From assembly GCA_013285825.1 (NCBI GenBank), contig JABDGV010000004.1, positions 83,917 to 147,916 of the forward strand: a stretch of 64,000 nt of DNA. Reading direction: 5' to 3'. The notes below the pieces were generated by a model. The model worked only from the letters and a program-made list of their open reading frames with translations, was not told where the DNA came from and searched no databases. Below are positions 1-8,314 of the stretch, piece by piece. The translations under genes were made by a program, and so were the position numbers. The stretch's first letter is position 1, and each line of letters opens with the position of its first letter. Origin of the DNA: Bacteroidota bacterium. GTDB taxonomy: Bacteria > Chlamydiota > Chlamydiia > Chlamydiales > FEN-1388.

Positions 1-394
1 GGATATTAATGCCATAGGCTGTTTTTGAAACGAGAACGCGATCACACTCCTTGAATGTGGGACGCATCGAACCTGTGGGGATTTCATACAGCTCAAACCA
101 GCTTTGACGAGCAACTCCTGCGAATGCCAACGCAATGATTAAGGTTATAACGAGCTCTTTAATACCTCGGACCAGCTTTCCTCCACGGGAGTGAAGATGC
201 TCTTGGATAAAAGGAGCCTCTTTTCGTCCAGCTTCAACGTCCCCTGCAATCACACTTGCATCAAGACGTTTGAGCGGTTCTTCGAGTGATTTTGCACGCT
301 CAGGCATGGACTTTGATTCTTCACACCAGCAGGAGACGGCATCATCTCGAAGCTTTTGCAAAGCCTTTAAGGAGAGTTTACGTTTAAACCACAT
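1..394 (-). CDS. lepB: Signal peptidase I, 5' part (window edge)
   Basis: Type I signal peptidase, which removes Sec signal peptides at the outer face of the inner membrane. Only the first 131 codons are present; the gene runs off the left edge. The minus-strand translation begins MWFKRKLSLKALQ, has a long charged cytoplasmic segment, one membrane helix (ELVITLIIALAFAGVA), then the family box with the catalytic serine (EIPTGSMRPT) followed by CDRVLVSKTAYGIN, the usual box C. The catalytic lysine lies beyond the window. The start is the ATG at 394, after which no upstream in-frame extension is needed. The long N-terminal cytoplasmic part before the first helix fits the enlarged chlamydial enzyme. 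The family call is firm; length and completeness cannot be judged here. It is relevant to the many signal-peptide proteins further along the window. Confidence 0.9.
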   Translation of the reverse strand, partial: MWFKRKLSLKALQKLRDDAVSCWCEESKSMPERAKSLEEPLKRLDASVIAGDVEAGRKEAPFIQEHLHSRGGKLVRGIKELVITLIIALAFAGVARQSWFELYEIPTGSMRPTFKECDRVLVSKTAYGINI

Positions 395-828
395 AGATAT
401 TTCTCGTTTGAAGTTCGAAGTGTACGATGAGAGAGCTTTGGTCGCAATCGGAATTTGTGTATGCAGAATGTATGCGTTTTTACACTTTTTAACCCTCTAT
501 TTTTGTGCCCCTTCTGTTAATTACTTGGTGATAAGTCAAAGACCGTTTTGAGTTAAGCCAAAGTGGTATTGTTTTCGTAAGTCCTTGATTTCCAAGGACT
601 TACGTACTGTTTTAGAGAGAAGATTTGATACTTTAGAGAGAGCTCTTAATGCCTGCTGTCTCTGTTCGTAGATGCGAGGATTTTGAGGAGCCACACTGGA
701 ATAAATCCACTATTTCGACCGGCTGCGAGGCAGCATCTATTGTGCTTTCCTCCTCGGCTGTGGCTATGGCCACTGGCTCGTCGTAAATCACAACATCTGT
801 AGCCTCTCGCTCGGTGGAAATAGTCGAG
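395..828. other. Intergenic stretch without a supported gene
   Basis: This 434-base gap separates lepB from the small exported protein. It holds the 12-bp hairpin at 576-604. A minus-strand reading frame continues from about 1025 to 633 and overlaps the end of the 829-1392 gene in another frame; its tail is rich in acidic residues and Ala/Ser/Thr. It could be the lost C-terminus of that gene after a one-base shift, or chance. I see no RNA gene. Confidence 0.4.
576..604. terminator. 12-bp perfect hairpin, possible terminator
   Basis: CGTAAGTCCTTG at 576-587 is perfectly inverted at 593-604 around a 5-base loop. It sits downstream of the minus-strand gene at 829-1392 and upstream of lepB. There is no strong T run, so the terminator reading is tentative. 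Confidence 0.45.
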
Positions 829-1392
829 TTATATTCCCGCGTGACTCCTAATCGTCCTAATATGTACTGGATTTGGGGCTGTTTCGATCTCAATCCAATA
901 GGGAAATGCTGGAGTCCCAGGGGGAGGTGCATAGTAGAGAGTTCCCCTTTTTCCTGCAAGATCGCTGCCATCGCTGGGCCATTGAACGGCGAAAGCTGAA
1001 CAGGGAAGAAAATAGGATTTATCATTGACGATGATTTGAGGATTCCAGATCGAGCGAACGTCGAGCTCTCCTGGCATAGGAGGAGGGCCTGCTCTTCGTT
1101 TTGCTTTTTCCGGAATGGGAGTAAGTTTTAAGCGAAGAAGCGTTGGAATAAAACCTCTCTCTTGAGTTGAGTGGTCTCTTTGAATATGATACATATGCGG
1201 TTCATCATCAGCAGGTTTTTCAAGAAGCGTGATTTCAGAGTCATTTTTTTCTAGGATTGAAAGTTCCGTTTGGTTACCACGTAAATTCCAGGTAATGCTA
1301 TCTCCTTTTGAACCGAGAAAAAGTTTATCAAGAACAGTAAGGCAGTAGAGGTTAGAAGTGGCGAGTAGGAAACAGCAAATATGAACAAACAT
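829..1392 (-). CDS. Hypothetical exported protein (187 aa), possibly 3'-frameshifted
   Basis: I do not recognise the family. The N-terminus (MFVHICCFLLATSNLYCL) looks like a Sec signal peptide; the remainder is a soluble, proline-containing domain (GPPPMPGELDVRSIWNPQ; LYYAPPPGTPAFPYWIEI). The frame stops at 829, but the adjacent frame stays open to 633 with protein-like composition, so a one-base indel near 840-880 may have truncated it. The start at 1392 lies 12 bases inside the divergent aroB, so the two genes overlap head to head and their promoters must lie inside each other. It sits between aroB and lepB. Real coding is likely from the signal peptide and length, but the product is unknown. 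Confidence 0.55.
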   Translation of the reverse strand: MFVHICCFLLATSNLYCLTVLDKLFLGSKGDSITWNLRGNQTELSILEKNDSEITLLEKPADDEPHMYHIQRDHSTQERGFIPTLLRLKLTPIPEKAKRRAGPPPMPGELDVRSIWNPQIIVNDKSYFLPCSAFAVQWPSDGSDLAGKRGTLYYAPPPGTPAFPYWIEIETAPNPVHIRTIRSHAGI

Positions 1393-2433
1393 CTACAAGA
1401 CCCCAATCTACTACCTACTATAGAGGAATTGCTTAGAGCAGTGCAACCAAGTAAAGGTTGCTTATTGCTTTACGACTCTCAAATTCCTCAAAAAGTTGTA
1501 ACCAAAATTCAAGAAGCGCTTGATCCACGAGCAACTTTCGGGATTTCTGGCGGCGAAAAAATTAAAAGCATCGATGGCTACCAAAAGATTGTCTCATGGC
1601 TACTTCAAAAGACAGCAACTTCTAAAGACCGGCTTATCGTTTTAGGTGGAGGGTCGCTTATCGATCTTGGGGGATTTGTTGCATCAACCTATCATCGCGG
1701 GATGAAACTTGAGCTTATTCCATCCACACTCCTTGCTATGGTTGATGCCTCCATTGGTGGAAAAAATGGTATCAATATCGACGGCATTAAAAACGTCGTT
1801 GGCACTATTTATCAACCCTCTGCAATCTTTATTTGTCCCGGTTTGCTCGATAGTTTTTCAAAGGAAGAGCTCTTGTATAGCGTTCCTGAAATGGTTAAAC
1901 ATGCACTGCTTGATTCAGAAAGTCATTTTCACGCAATAGAAGAGCACTTTAAAAAAGGAAACTGGACAGATCTTATTGAAAGAAGTGCTCGATTCAAAAG
2001 TGCTTTAGTGCACAATACTTCCGAAAAAAGAGATCTTTTGAACTTAGGCCATACCATTGGACATGCTATTGAAGGCGTTTTAGGGCCGAGCTGTTCTCAT
2101 GGCAGTGCTGTGTTTGCAGGCTTGCTTGGAGAGATTGGATTGGGAGTTCATTTGGGTCTGACCAATCCCGAAGTACTAAAACGTCTAGAAAAGCTGCCAC
2201 TCTATTCAATTTTTCCCGATCTTCGTTCAATTTCATTTGATGAGCTATTTGAGAAAATGGTTCGGGATAAAAAGAGTATAAATGGAAAGGTTGGAGTTGT
2301 TTTTATCAAGGATATTGGATCGCCAATTGGTGTTCGTTTTGTTGACCGTTCTGCTTTGGAATATGCGTGGGGAGTGTGCCAAATGAGGAGTGTCCAAATG
2401 AGGAGTGTCAATGGCTACCAAAATCGTAGTTAG
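1381..2433 (+). CDS. aroB: 3-dehydroquinate synthase
   Basis: Second step of the shikimate pathway: NAD- and metal-dependent conversion of DAHP to 3-dehydroquinate in the cytosol. Family motifs are clear: GGGSLIDLGGFVASTYHRG, then IPSTLLAMVDASIGGKNGIN and the metal-site region with NLGHTIGHAIEG. At 350 residues it has normal length. It is first in the run aroB-aroDE-aroA-aroK-aroC, all on the plus strand with overlaps, so it is probably the operon leader. A weak AGGA lies about 10 bases ahead of the ATG. The C-terminus ends in a duplicated pentapeptide (QMRSVQMRSV) produced by a 15-base tandem repeat that also carries the ribosome site of the next gene. In C. trachomatis aroB lies after aroC, so the order here is rearranged. 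Confidence 0.95.
   Translation: MNKHLQDPNLLPTIEELLRAVQPSKGCLLLYDSQIPQKVVTKIQEALDPRATFGISGGEKIKSIDGYQKIVSWLLQKTATSKDRLIVLGGGSLIDLGGFVASTYHRGMKLELIPSTLLAMVDASIGGKNGINIDGIKNVVGTIYQPSAIFICPGLLDSFSKEELLYSVPEMVKHALLDSESHFHAIEEHFKKGNWTDLIERSARFKSALVHNTSEKRDLLNLGHTIGHAIEGVLGPSCSHGSAVFAGLLGEIGLGVHLGLTNPEVLKRLEKLPLYSIFPDLRSISFDELFEKMVRDKKSINGKVGVVFIKDIGSPIGVRFVDRSALEYAWGVCQMRSVQMRSVNGYQNRS
2380..2409 (+). repeat. 15-bp exact tandem duplication carrying the aroDE ribosome site
   Basis: CAAATGAGGAGTGTC occurs at 2380-2394 and again at 2395-2409. It adds five codons to the end of aroB. The AGGAG of the second copy (2401-2405) stands five bases ahead of the aroDE ATG at 2411 and decides that start. Confidence 0.85.
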
Positions 2434-3679
2434 TATTGCTCCGCAATCGAGAGAGGAGTTCCAAGAGCAATACCCTCAAGCAAAGGCTTTAGGTGATATT
2501 GTCGAAATTCGAACCGATCGAGGCTTTATCCCCGATCAATCGTTGGCAGGGGAATCTGTGCTCATTACAGGTCCTTGTCCTGAAATTCTTCAGCCCATGA
2601 TGCTCGATGTGCCCTATGAGCGTTTGGCCGATGTTCAAAAGCTAAAGCAGCAATTTCCAAAAACTAAAATACTCGGCTCCTACCATGGACCTTTTGAAAA
2701 TGTGAATGAAATAATTCAAAAGCTCGACGCATCCCCTGTTGATTTTATCAAGATTGCCTGTCCATGCAAAAACGCCTTAGAGGCCTTAGAGCTTGTATCT
2801 ATTCTCAACGCACCTCCTACTAAAAAACCTTTGACCATAGTTCCAATGGGCGAGCAAGTATCCTTTGGTCGAGTAGTTGCTGCCTGCCTCGGATCGCACC
2901 TTACCTTCACCTGTTTAGATAATAGGCCGGTAGCGCCAGGACAGATCTCAGCCGAAGAGATGATTAAGCGGTATCGAGTACAATCCATCACGCAACTTTA
3001 TGGGCTTATTGGAAGTCCAGTAACTCGCTCACCCTCCTACATAACGCATAATCATGTCTTTCAATCGCTGAATGTGCCTGCTGCCTATGTAAAAATTGAT
3101 CTGAAGCCTGAGGAAGTAGAAAAAGCTATGCCGCTTCTTCAGCTGTGCCGATTTCGCGGCTTGAGCGTGACGATGCCCTTAAAGGGCAAGTTTGGTCCAA
3201 ATCCTGTGAACACAATTCGTATAAACCCTTCGGACATTGAGACCTTTAATACCGACGGACGTTCGGTGAAAGAGCTTTTGGAAGAAAAGGTTGACCTTTC
3301 ACGATCAACGGTTTTGATTATAGGGGCAGGAGGAACTGCTCAAGCGATTGCCCAAGCGCTTTCAAAAGCAGGCGCTTCTCTTATAATTTCGAATAGAACA
3401 GAAGAAAAGGCAGAAGCATTGGCAAAACTGTTCGGAGCCCAAACATGTCCCTTTGGCACTTTGCCAGAAGTTCAAGTCGTAATTCAGGCTACCTGCTCCG
3501 AAGATATTCGGCTTCCTGAAATCTCATCTATGCATGTCGTTCTCGACGTGTTATTTCCGGATGAGTCTCCCTTTCTGAAAGAGTGCAAAAAGAAGGGGGC
3601 TAAAACCATTTCCGGGCTCGACATGTGGAAGCGTCAAGCAGCTCATCAATTTGATATTTGGCTGGGAGCTAAGCAATGA
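2411..3679 (+). CDS. aroDE: Bifunctional 3-dehydroquinate dehydratase / shikimate dehydrogenase
   Basis: Third and fourth shikimate-pathway steps in one polypeptide. The first ~200 residues are a type I dehydroquinase (GDIVEIRTD near the N-terminus, SYHGPF with the catalytic His, VDFIKIA with the Schiff-base lysine). The second half is shikimate dehydrogenase: LIGSPVTRSPS, then SVTMPLKG with the catalytic Lys, FNTDG, and a Rossmann segment VLIIGAGGTAQAIAQAL. The fusion is characteristic of Chlamydiae and plants. I place the start at the ATG at 2411 because AGGAG lies five bases upstream; an in-frame GTG at 2405 would sit inside that ribosome site. The gene overlaps the end of aroB and overlaps aroA by four bases (ATGA), indicating translational coupling. 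Confidence 0.95.
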   Translation: MATKIVVSIAPQSREEFQEQYPQAKALGDIVEIRTDRGFIPDQSLAGESVLITGPCPEILQPMMLDVPYERLADVQKLKQQFPKTKILGSYHGPFENVNEIIQKLDASPVDFIKIACPCKNALEALELVSILNAPPTKKPLTIVPMGEQVSFGRVVAACLGSHLTFTCLDNRPVAPGQISAEEMIKRYRVQSITQLYGLIGSPVTRSPSYITHNHVFQSLNVPAAYVKIDLKPEEVEKAMPLLQLCRFRGLSVTMPLKGKFGPNPVNTIRINPSDIETFNTDGRSVKELLEEKVDLSRSTVLIIGAGGTAQAIAQALSKAGASLIISNRTEEKAEALAKLFGAQTCPFGTLPEVQVVIQATCSEDIRLPEISSMHVVLDVLFPDESPFLKECKKKGAKTISGLDMWKRQAAHQFDIWLGAKQ

Positions 3680-4938
3680 ATTTGTCAAAAACACAATTTC
3701 GAGGAAAAATTCAGCTTCCCTCTTCTAAGTCGCACACGATGCGAGCCATTCTCTTAGCTTCACTGGGGCGAGGAGAGTCTGTATTGCTCAATCCTCTATT
3801 TTCTCCCGATACTCAAGCAATGCTGCAGGCGATAGAGGCGTTTGGGGCCAAATGGCAGCATGTTGAAAATGGATTGAAGATTTTTGGGGTTGGAAGAGTT
3901 CCGGAAAAGCTCAAAAGAAGCGCTATTTGTGCTGGAAATTCGGGCCAAGTGTTGCGCTTTGCATCTGCCTTTTATGCTCAAAGCCGTACACCTATACTTG
4001 TTACAGGCGATGACTCTTTACAGCAGCTTCGTCCCTGCAAAACGCTCGTTGACTCTCTAAAAAGTTTAGGGGCTTTTTTAACATCTCTTTCACCAATGGG
4101 GGCTGCTCCGCTTCTTATTCAGGGTCCAATTTCATCTGGTACATGCTCACTTTCAGGAATCGATTCACAGCCTGTTTCTGCGCTGCTCATGTCGCTCTCC
4201 CTTCTTGATGGTCCCTCGCATATACATGTGCATGATTTGGGAGAGAGGCCTTGGATCGATCTGACGTTAGATTGGATGAAGCGCCTTCATCTTCGCTTTA
4301 CCGAAACCAAGGATGGATTTTTCTTGCCAGGAGGCGATCACATTGAGCCCTTTCAAAGAGTAATCCCTGGTGATTTAAGCGCCTTAGCTTTTCCACTTGT
4401 TTTAGGTTTGATTACCCACTCTACAATTTCAATTTCTGGGGTTGATCTTTCTGATATTCAGGGCGATAAGGCGATCCTCGATGTGATTTCGCAAATGGGA
4501 GGAAAGTACTCCTATGATCCAAAATTATATACTATCACTGTTTCTGGCCCTCAAAAACTTAAAGGGGTTGCTATTGATGTAAATCCCATTATCGATGCGC
4601 TCCCTTCCCTTGCTGTCCTTGCCTGTTTTGCAGAAGGGACAACTCGCCTCTATAATGGAGCGATAGCCCGTAAAAAAGAGTCTGATCGAATCCATGCAAT
4701 GGCTCACGAACTTCAAAAGATGGGAGCAAAAGTTATTGAGCAACCTGATGGGCTTGAAATCGAAGGCGTTGGCAGTTTAAACTCAGCAATACTTGAGACC
4801 TATCACGATCATCGAGTTGCTATGGCACTTGCCTGTGCAGCCTTTGCATCATCTGGAACATCCAAACTAAATAATCCAGAAGTAGTACAAAAGAGCTTTC
4901 CCAATTTTTTTGAGCAGCTGAGGAGTATTGCAGTATGA
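3676..4938 (+). CDS. aroA: 3-phosphoshikimate 1-carboxyvinyltransferase (EPSP synthase)
   Basis: Adds enolpyruvate from PEP to shikimate-3-phosphate. At 420 residues it has the usual length and the two-domain pattern: N-terminal LPSSKSHTMRAILLASL, the PEP-binding loop CAGNSGQVLRFASAF, then PGDLSALAFPL, RKKESDRIHAM and DHRVAMALACAA. The loop normally reads GNAGT; here it reads GNSGQ, a departure at a position known to affect PEP and inhibitor binding, so its kinetics may differ. It overlaps aroDE and aroK by four bases each, consistent with a coupled operon. Confidence 0.95.
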   Translation: MNLSKTQFRGKIQLPSSKSHTMRAILLASLGRGESVLLNPLFSPDTQAMLQAIEAFGAKWQHVENGLKIFGVGRVPEKLKRSAICAGNSGQVLRFASAFYAQSRTPILVTGDDSLQQLRPCKTLVDSLKSLGAFLTSLSPMGAAPLLIQGPISSGTCSLSGIDSQPVSALLMSLSLLDGPSHIHVHDLGERPWIDLTLDWMKRLHLRFTETKDGFFLPGGDHIEPFQRVIPGDLSALAFPLVLGLITHSTISISGVDLSDIQGDKAILDVISQMGGKYSYDPKLYTITVSGPQKLKGVAIDVNPIIDALPSLAVLACFAEGTTRLYNGAIARKKESDRIHAMAHELQKMGAKVIEQPDGLEIEGVGSLNSAILETYHDHRVAMALACAAFASSGTSKLNNPEVVQKSFPNFFEQLRSIAV

Positions 4939-5417
4939 AGATTGGGTTTATAGGCTTTCAAGGATCTGGGAAGACGACTTTAGGAATGAAGTTTGCTGAG
5001 AAGCACTCTCTTCCCTTCATCGACCTTGATGATGTTGTATGTAAAACGCTAGGTGCTGCAACTCCTGCTCTTGCAACAAAAAACTTTGGCCTAGATGCCT
5101 TTCGAAAGGCAGAGAAAGATGCAAATTTAGAGTATCCTCAAGTTGTTTTGGCTTTTGGAGGAGGTGCTACCGATTCCATTCAACAAGCCCATACACTTGG
5201 ATATTCCTTGATCTATCTCTTTCGGCCCTTTGAGGAGATTCTAGAAGAATTAAAGAATAAAGAGCGGCCTCAATGGCTTCCGAAAGGGGATATTGAGCAT
5301 GCATTTCAAACTGTTTGGACAAAGCGCCATCCCATTTTTCTTTCTTGCGCAGAGCTAGTCATCTATGCGAGAAAAGAGAAAATATTAAGCGAACTGAGTG
5401 AACTCTATGGCAAGTAA
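4935..5417 (+). CDS. aroK: Shikimate kinase
   Basis: Phosphorylates shikimate with ATP. The 160-residue protein carries the P-loop GFQGSGKTT at residues 6-14, the substrate Asp region FIDLDD, FRKAEK, the AFGGGA loop and the lid and adenine arginines (ERP; KRHPIF). The length is slightly short but complete for the family. Its ATG overlaps the aroA stop, and its end overlaps the aroC start. Position between aroA and aroC matches the Chlamydia gene order A-K(L)-C. Either aroK or aroL is used as the symbol in related genomes. Confidence 0.92.
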   Translation: MKIGFIGFQGSGKTTLGMKFAEKHSLPFIDLDDVVCKTLGAATPALATKNFGLDAFRKAEKDANLEYPQVVLAFGGGATDSIQQAHTLGYSLIYLFRPFEEILEELKNKERPQWLPKGDIEHAFQTVWTKRHPIFLSCAELVIYARKEKILSELSELYGK

Positions 5418-6522
5418 TAGCTTTGGAAATATCTTTCGCATCACAACGTGGGGTGAATCTCATGGGCCTGCTGTTGGTGTAGTAATAGATGGCTGCCCGT
5501 CAAATATATCCATCAACGAGGATGAAATTAATCGAGAGCTTGCTAGACGTGCCCCTGGTGTTTCAGGTTTAGTTTCACCTAGAAAGGAGCCAGACAAAGT
5601 GGAAATCCTCTCAGGTGTATTTGAGGGGAAGACGACTGGCGCTCCTATTTCCCTGCTCATTCGAAATATCGATAGCAAGCCATCGGCCTATGAGCCCATG
5701 AAAGATCTCTTTCGGCCCGGTCATGCTGGATTTTCTTACCTTAAGAAATATGGCATTTTTGATTATCAGGGCGGAGGGCGCGCTTCAGCCCGCGAAACGG
5801 CATGCCGAGTTGCAGCAGGTGCAATTGCAAGCAAGGTTTTATCACAATTTGATATCCAGATCGGAGCCTATCTTGCAGCTCTTGGATCGCATACCTGTCT
5901 ATTTGAAGGGTCGGTGGAGCAGCTTCGAAAAGCTCAAACCAAAAGCGCCATTTTTTGCCCTGATATAAGCGTTGAAGCTCAGATGACAGAAACGATCACT
6001 AAACTCATTTCAGATGGCGACTCCATTGGTGGACAGGTGGTCTGTCTGGTCGATAATGTTCCCATAGGCCTTGGCGATCCGATCTATGAGAAGCTCGAAG
6101 CAAGGCTTGCCTTTGCCATGCTGAGCCTTCCAGCCTCTAAAGCCTTTGAGATAGGAGAGGGTGTTCGAGCATGCGCAATGCGAGGTTCAGAACATAACGA
6201 TTTGTATGAAGCTACCGAAGGCGTAACTAAGCCCTCTTCAAACCATGCAGGTGGTGTGTTGGCTGGTATCTCAACCGGCGAACAGCTCAATTTTAAGGTA
6301 ACCTTAAAGCCTGCCTCATCCATCAGGAAAACTCAAAAAACCACTACTCTTAAGGGTGCACCAGTTGAGTTTTCCCTGCCTGAAGGCTCCCGCCATGATC
6401 CATGTGTAGCAATACGTGCTGTCCCAGTTGTAGAAGCTATGACGGCTTTAGTGCTTGTAGATGCATTAATGAACTCGAGGCAGCTCATCCCAAGCTGTGG
6501 TAGCGTGGCTAGAACGCATTGA
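5407..6522 (+). CDS. aroC: Chorismate synthase
   Basis: Last shikimate step, an FMNH2-dependent elimination giving chorismate. I start at the ATG at 5407, giving MASNSFGNIFRITTWGESHG, which matches the family N-terminus; an upstream GTG at 5398 would add three residues. Signatures: GESHGPAVG, GGGRASARETA and SSNHAGGVLAGIS. The gene starts inside aroK. Its last 57 bases overlap the convergent umuC, and both C-termini look family-like, so the overlap appears real. Chorismate from this pathway can feed the pabB/pabC pair at 59.8-61.6 kb; no tryptophan biosynthesis gene is seen in the window. Confidence 0.95.
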   Translation: MASNSFGNIFRITTWGESHGPAVGVVIDGCPSNISINEDEINRELARRAPGVSGLVSPRKEPDKVEILSGVFEGKTTGAPISLLIRNIDSKPSAYEPMKDLFRPGHAGFSYLKKYGIFDYQGGGRASARETACRVAAGAIASKVLSQFDIQIGAYLAALGSHTCLFEGSVEQLRKAQTKSAIFCPDISVEAQMTETITKLISDGDSIGGQVVCLVDNVPIGLGDPIYEKLEARLAFAMLSLPASKAFEIGEGVRACAMRGSEHNDLYEATEGVTKPSSNHAGGVLAGISTGEQLNFKVTLKPASSIRKTQKTTTLKGAPVEFSLPEGSRHDPCVAIRAVPVVEAMTALVLVDALMNSRQLIPSCGSVARTH

Positions 6523-7680
6523 GCTTTTCACAGGACGCGGTTTTTCGGCAGCGAAGCGGATGGTTCCTTTCCCATGTTTACAATTGAGGCGGTCGACAAC
6601 TTCCATTACAGAGTGTTCCTGCGTCTGCACTTTTCGATAGAGGTCGGGAGCTGGATCATCAGGGACAAGGCCTGAAAGACAGACGCCTACCTTTTTGTAG
6701 GCATAAGTGGGATTAAAGAGTGTAGAAAGCATGCGTTTACCGATCTCAATCAGCCTTGGGGTGTAGGAGGTGGGTTCATCCAGAGCCAATGAGCGCTCAA
6801 AGACCGTTTCACGATCCTTGCAAAATAGAGAGATTTGGATGATTGAGGCTAATGAACCCTCTTTTCGGAGCTCCATAGTTACTCGAGCAATATAGGAGGA
6901 GAGGATAGAGGCAATGTCTTCTTCGTTGTCTATTGTGTAGGCAAAGGATTTTGCTGTGCTGATGCTTTTTCTGGGAGCTCGAACCATCTCGAGCTGCAAT
7001 ATGGATTCTCCTTTGAGCTCATGTACGATTTTCTGACCAACTACATTAAATAGCTTTTGAAGGGATATCTGCGGGTGAATGGTAAGGTCGTAGGCGGTAT
7101 AGATCCCATGAGCGCGTGCTCGTTGAGAAAGTCTCGGCCCAATACCCCAAATTTCTTCCACTTCAGTCTTTTGCAGTAATGCTGTTTCATCTTTTTCGTA
7201 GACGACGCACACACCGGAAGGAGTTGTCTTGGCCTCCTCGCTTGCAAGTTTAGCTAAAACTTTGCTTCGGGCAATTCCAATGGAGACTGGTATTCCCGTC
7301 CACTTAAAGAGCTTTTTTCGCAATTCAGTAGCAATGGATTCGGCACTGTCTGAATCTTCGAGTACAAAAAAGGCTTCGTCGATGGAATAGACCTCGACAG
7401 ATGGTACGGTTGATTTTAGAACATCCATAACCCTTCGAGACATATCCGCATAAAGGGTAAAATTAGAAGAGCAGAGCTCTACATTGTATTTTTTGAAGAG
7501 CTCTCTATATTCAAAAGCCGGCGCTCCCATTTTAATTCCGAGCTTTTTGGCAGCTTTAGAGCGTGCTATTACGCAGCCGTCATTGCTGGAGAGTACCACA
7601 ATTGGTTTTCCACGAAGATAGGGTCGAAATAGCTCTTCGCATGAGGCGAAGAAGTTGTTGCAGTCGACAAGGCCTATCAT
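6466..7680 (-). CDS. umuC: DNA polymerase V catalytic subunit UmuC (Y family)
   Basis: Translesion polymerase of the Y family, working with processed UmuD. Motifs: GLVDCNNFFASCEELFRP (metal-binding Asp), SSNDGCVIARS, SIDEAFF (the S-x-D-E palm motif), then the HhH and little-finger regions; the C-terminus HATTAWDELPRV resembles the end of E. coli UmuC. I chose the ATG at 7680: GGGAG lies five bases upstream and the protein then aligns with the E. coli N-terminus; a coupled ATG at 7695 that overlaps the umuD stop would add five residues. It lies immediately downstream of umuD and converges on aroC. Confidence 0.93.
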   Translation of the reverse strand: MIGLVDCNNFFASCEELFRPYLRGKPIVVLSSNDGCVIARSKAAKKLGIKMGAPAFEYRELFKKYNVELCSSNFTLYADMSRRVMDVLKSTVPSVEVYSIDEAFFVLEDSDSAESIATELRKKLFKWTGIPVSIGIARSKVLAKLASEEAKTTPSGVCVVYEKDETALLQKTEVEEIWGIGPRLSQRARAHGIYTAYDLTIHPQISLQKLFNVVGQKIVHELKGESILQLEMVRAPRKSISTAKSFAYTIDNEEDIASILSSYIARVTMELRKEGSLASIIQISLFCKDRETVFERSLALDEPTSYTPRLIEIGKRMLSTLFNPTYAYKKVGVCLSGLVPDDPAPDLYRKVQTQEHSVMEVVDRLNCKHGKGTIRFAAEKPRPVKSSMRSSHATTAWDELPRVH

Positions 7681-7691
7681 TTCAGCTCCCA

Positions 7692-8096
7692 TCATTTAAT
7701 TTTGCGTATGACTGATGTCACAACGCCCCAGATGGCAAAGTCGAGCTGGTCAGGCGCAATTTTAATAGGTGCAAAGCGTGGATTTTCAGCGAGTAGATGA
7801 ACGATGCCTTGAACCATTGAAAAACGCTTTAAGGTGAATTGGCCATCGACAACAGCAATCACAATATCTTTCTCTTTCGGCTCAAGCGAGCGGTCGACGA
7901 TGACAATATCGCCGGGAAGAATACCAGCACCCTGCATAGATGTTCCAGAGACACGCACGAAGAAGGTTGCAGCTGGATGCGTAATCAGGTAGCGGTTAAG
8001 ATCAAGCCTATCTTCAATGAATTCATCTGCAACGGTTGGAAAGCCCGCTTCTACAGATGCACCAACGAGAGGCGGGTTTTCAATATCTGGAGACAT
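7692..8096 (-). CDS. umuD: UmuD-like self-cleaving polymerase V subunit (S24 peptidase)
   Basis: Partner of UmuC; self-cleavage activates mutagenic synthesis. In 134 residues it has the cleavage-site region VEAGFPT near residue 16 (Ala-Gly scissile pair), the catalytic serine in VSGTSMQGAGI and the catalytic lysine in FTLKRF. There is no DNA-binding HTH, which separates it from LexA. It leads the umuDC operon, and a palindromic element lies directly upstream of the start. No lexA or recA is in the window, so SOS control cannot be confirmed from here. Confidence 0.92.
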   Translation of the reverse strand: MSPDIENPPLVGASVEAGFPTVADEFIEDRLDLNRYLITHPAATFFVRVSGTSMQGAGILPGDIVIVDRSLEPKEKDIVIAVVDGQFTLKRFSMVQGIVHLLAENPRFAPIKIAPDQLDFAIWGVVTSVIRKIK

Positions 8097-8139
8097 AAAG
8101 AGCCATGCTAATACTACCTATTATGGAGTATGGCTCTTT
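8097..8139 (-). promoter_or_regulatory. Nested palindromes ahead of umuD, candidate operator
   Basis: AAAGAGCCAT at 8097-8106 is perfectly inverted at 8130-8139. Inside lies a second near-palindrome at 8111-8131 with arms ATACT and AGTAT plus CC/GG around an AT core. The element starts one base before the umuD ATG, so it lies in the leader or promoter. It could bind a LexA-like repressor or fold in RNA. Confidence 0.5.
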
Positions 8140-8314
8140 AAAAAATGAGTCACCTTTTTTTTCCATGAATTAGTGTACCGCCCGAGCCAAATAAAGTGGC
8201 CGCAAGAGGCTTGAAAGATTGAAACAAATGGTATTCATGCCACTCGTATGGTTAGTATTAATTTTTTTATATCAGAGTTATAATTATATTACATAAAGGT
8301 CGATCGAGGAATAG

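Noticed and set aside
270..551. Plus-strand frame over the lepB start
   Set aside because: It is the shadow of lepB, whose minus-strand translation carries clear signal peptidase motifs.
6466..6522. Overlap of aroC and umuC, suspected as a wrong frame for one of them
   Set aside because: Both C-termini match their families to the end, so the 57-base convergent overlap looks real.
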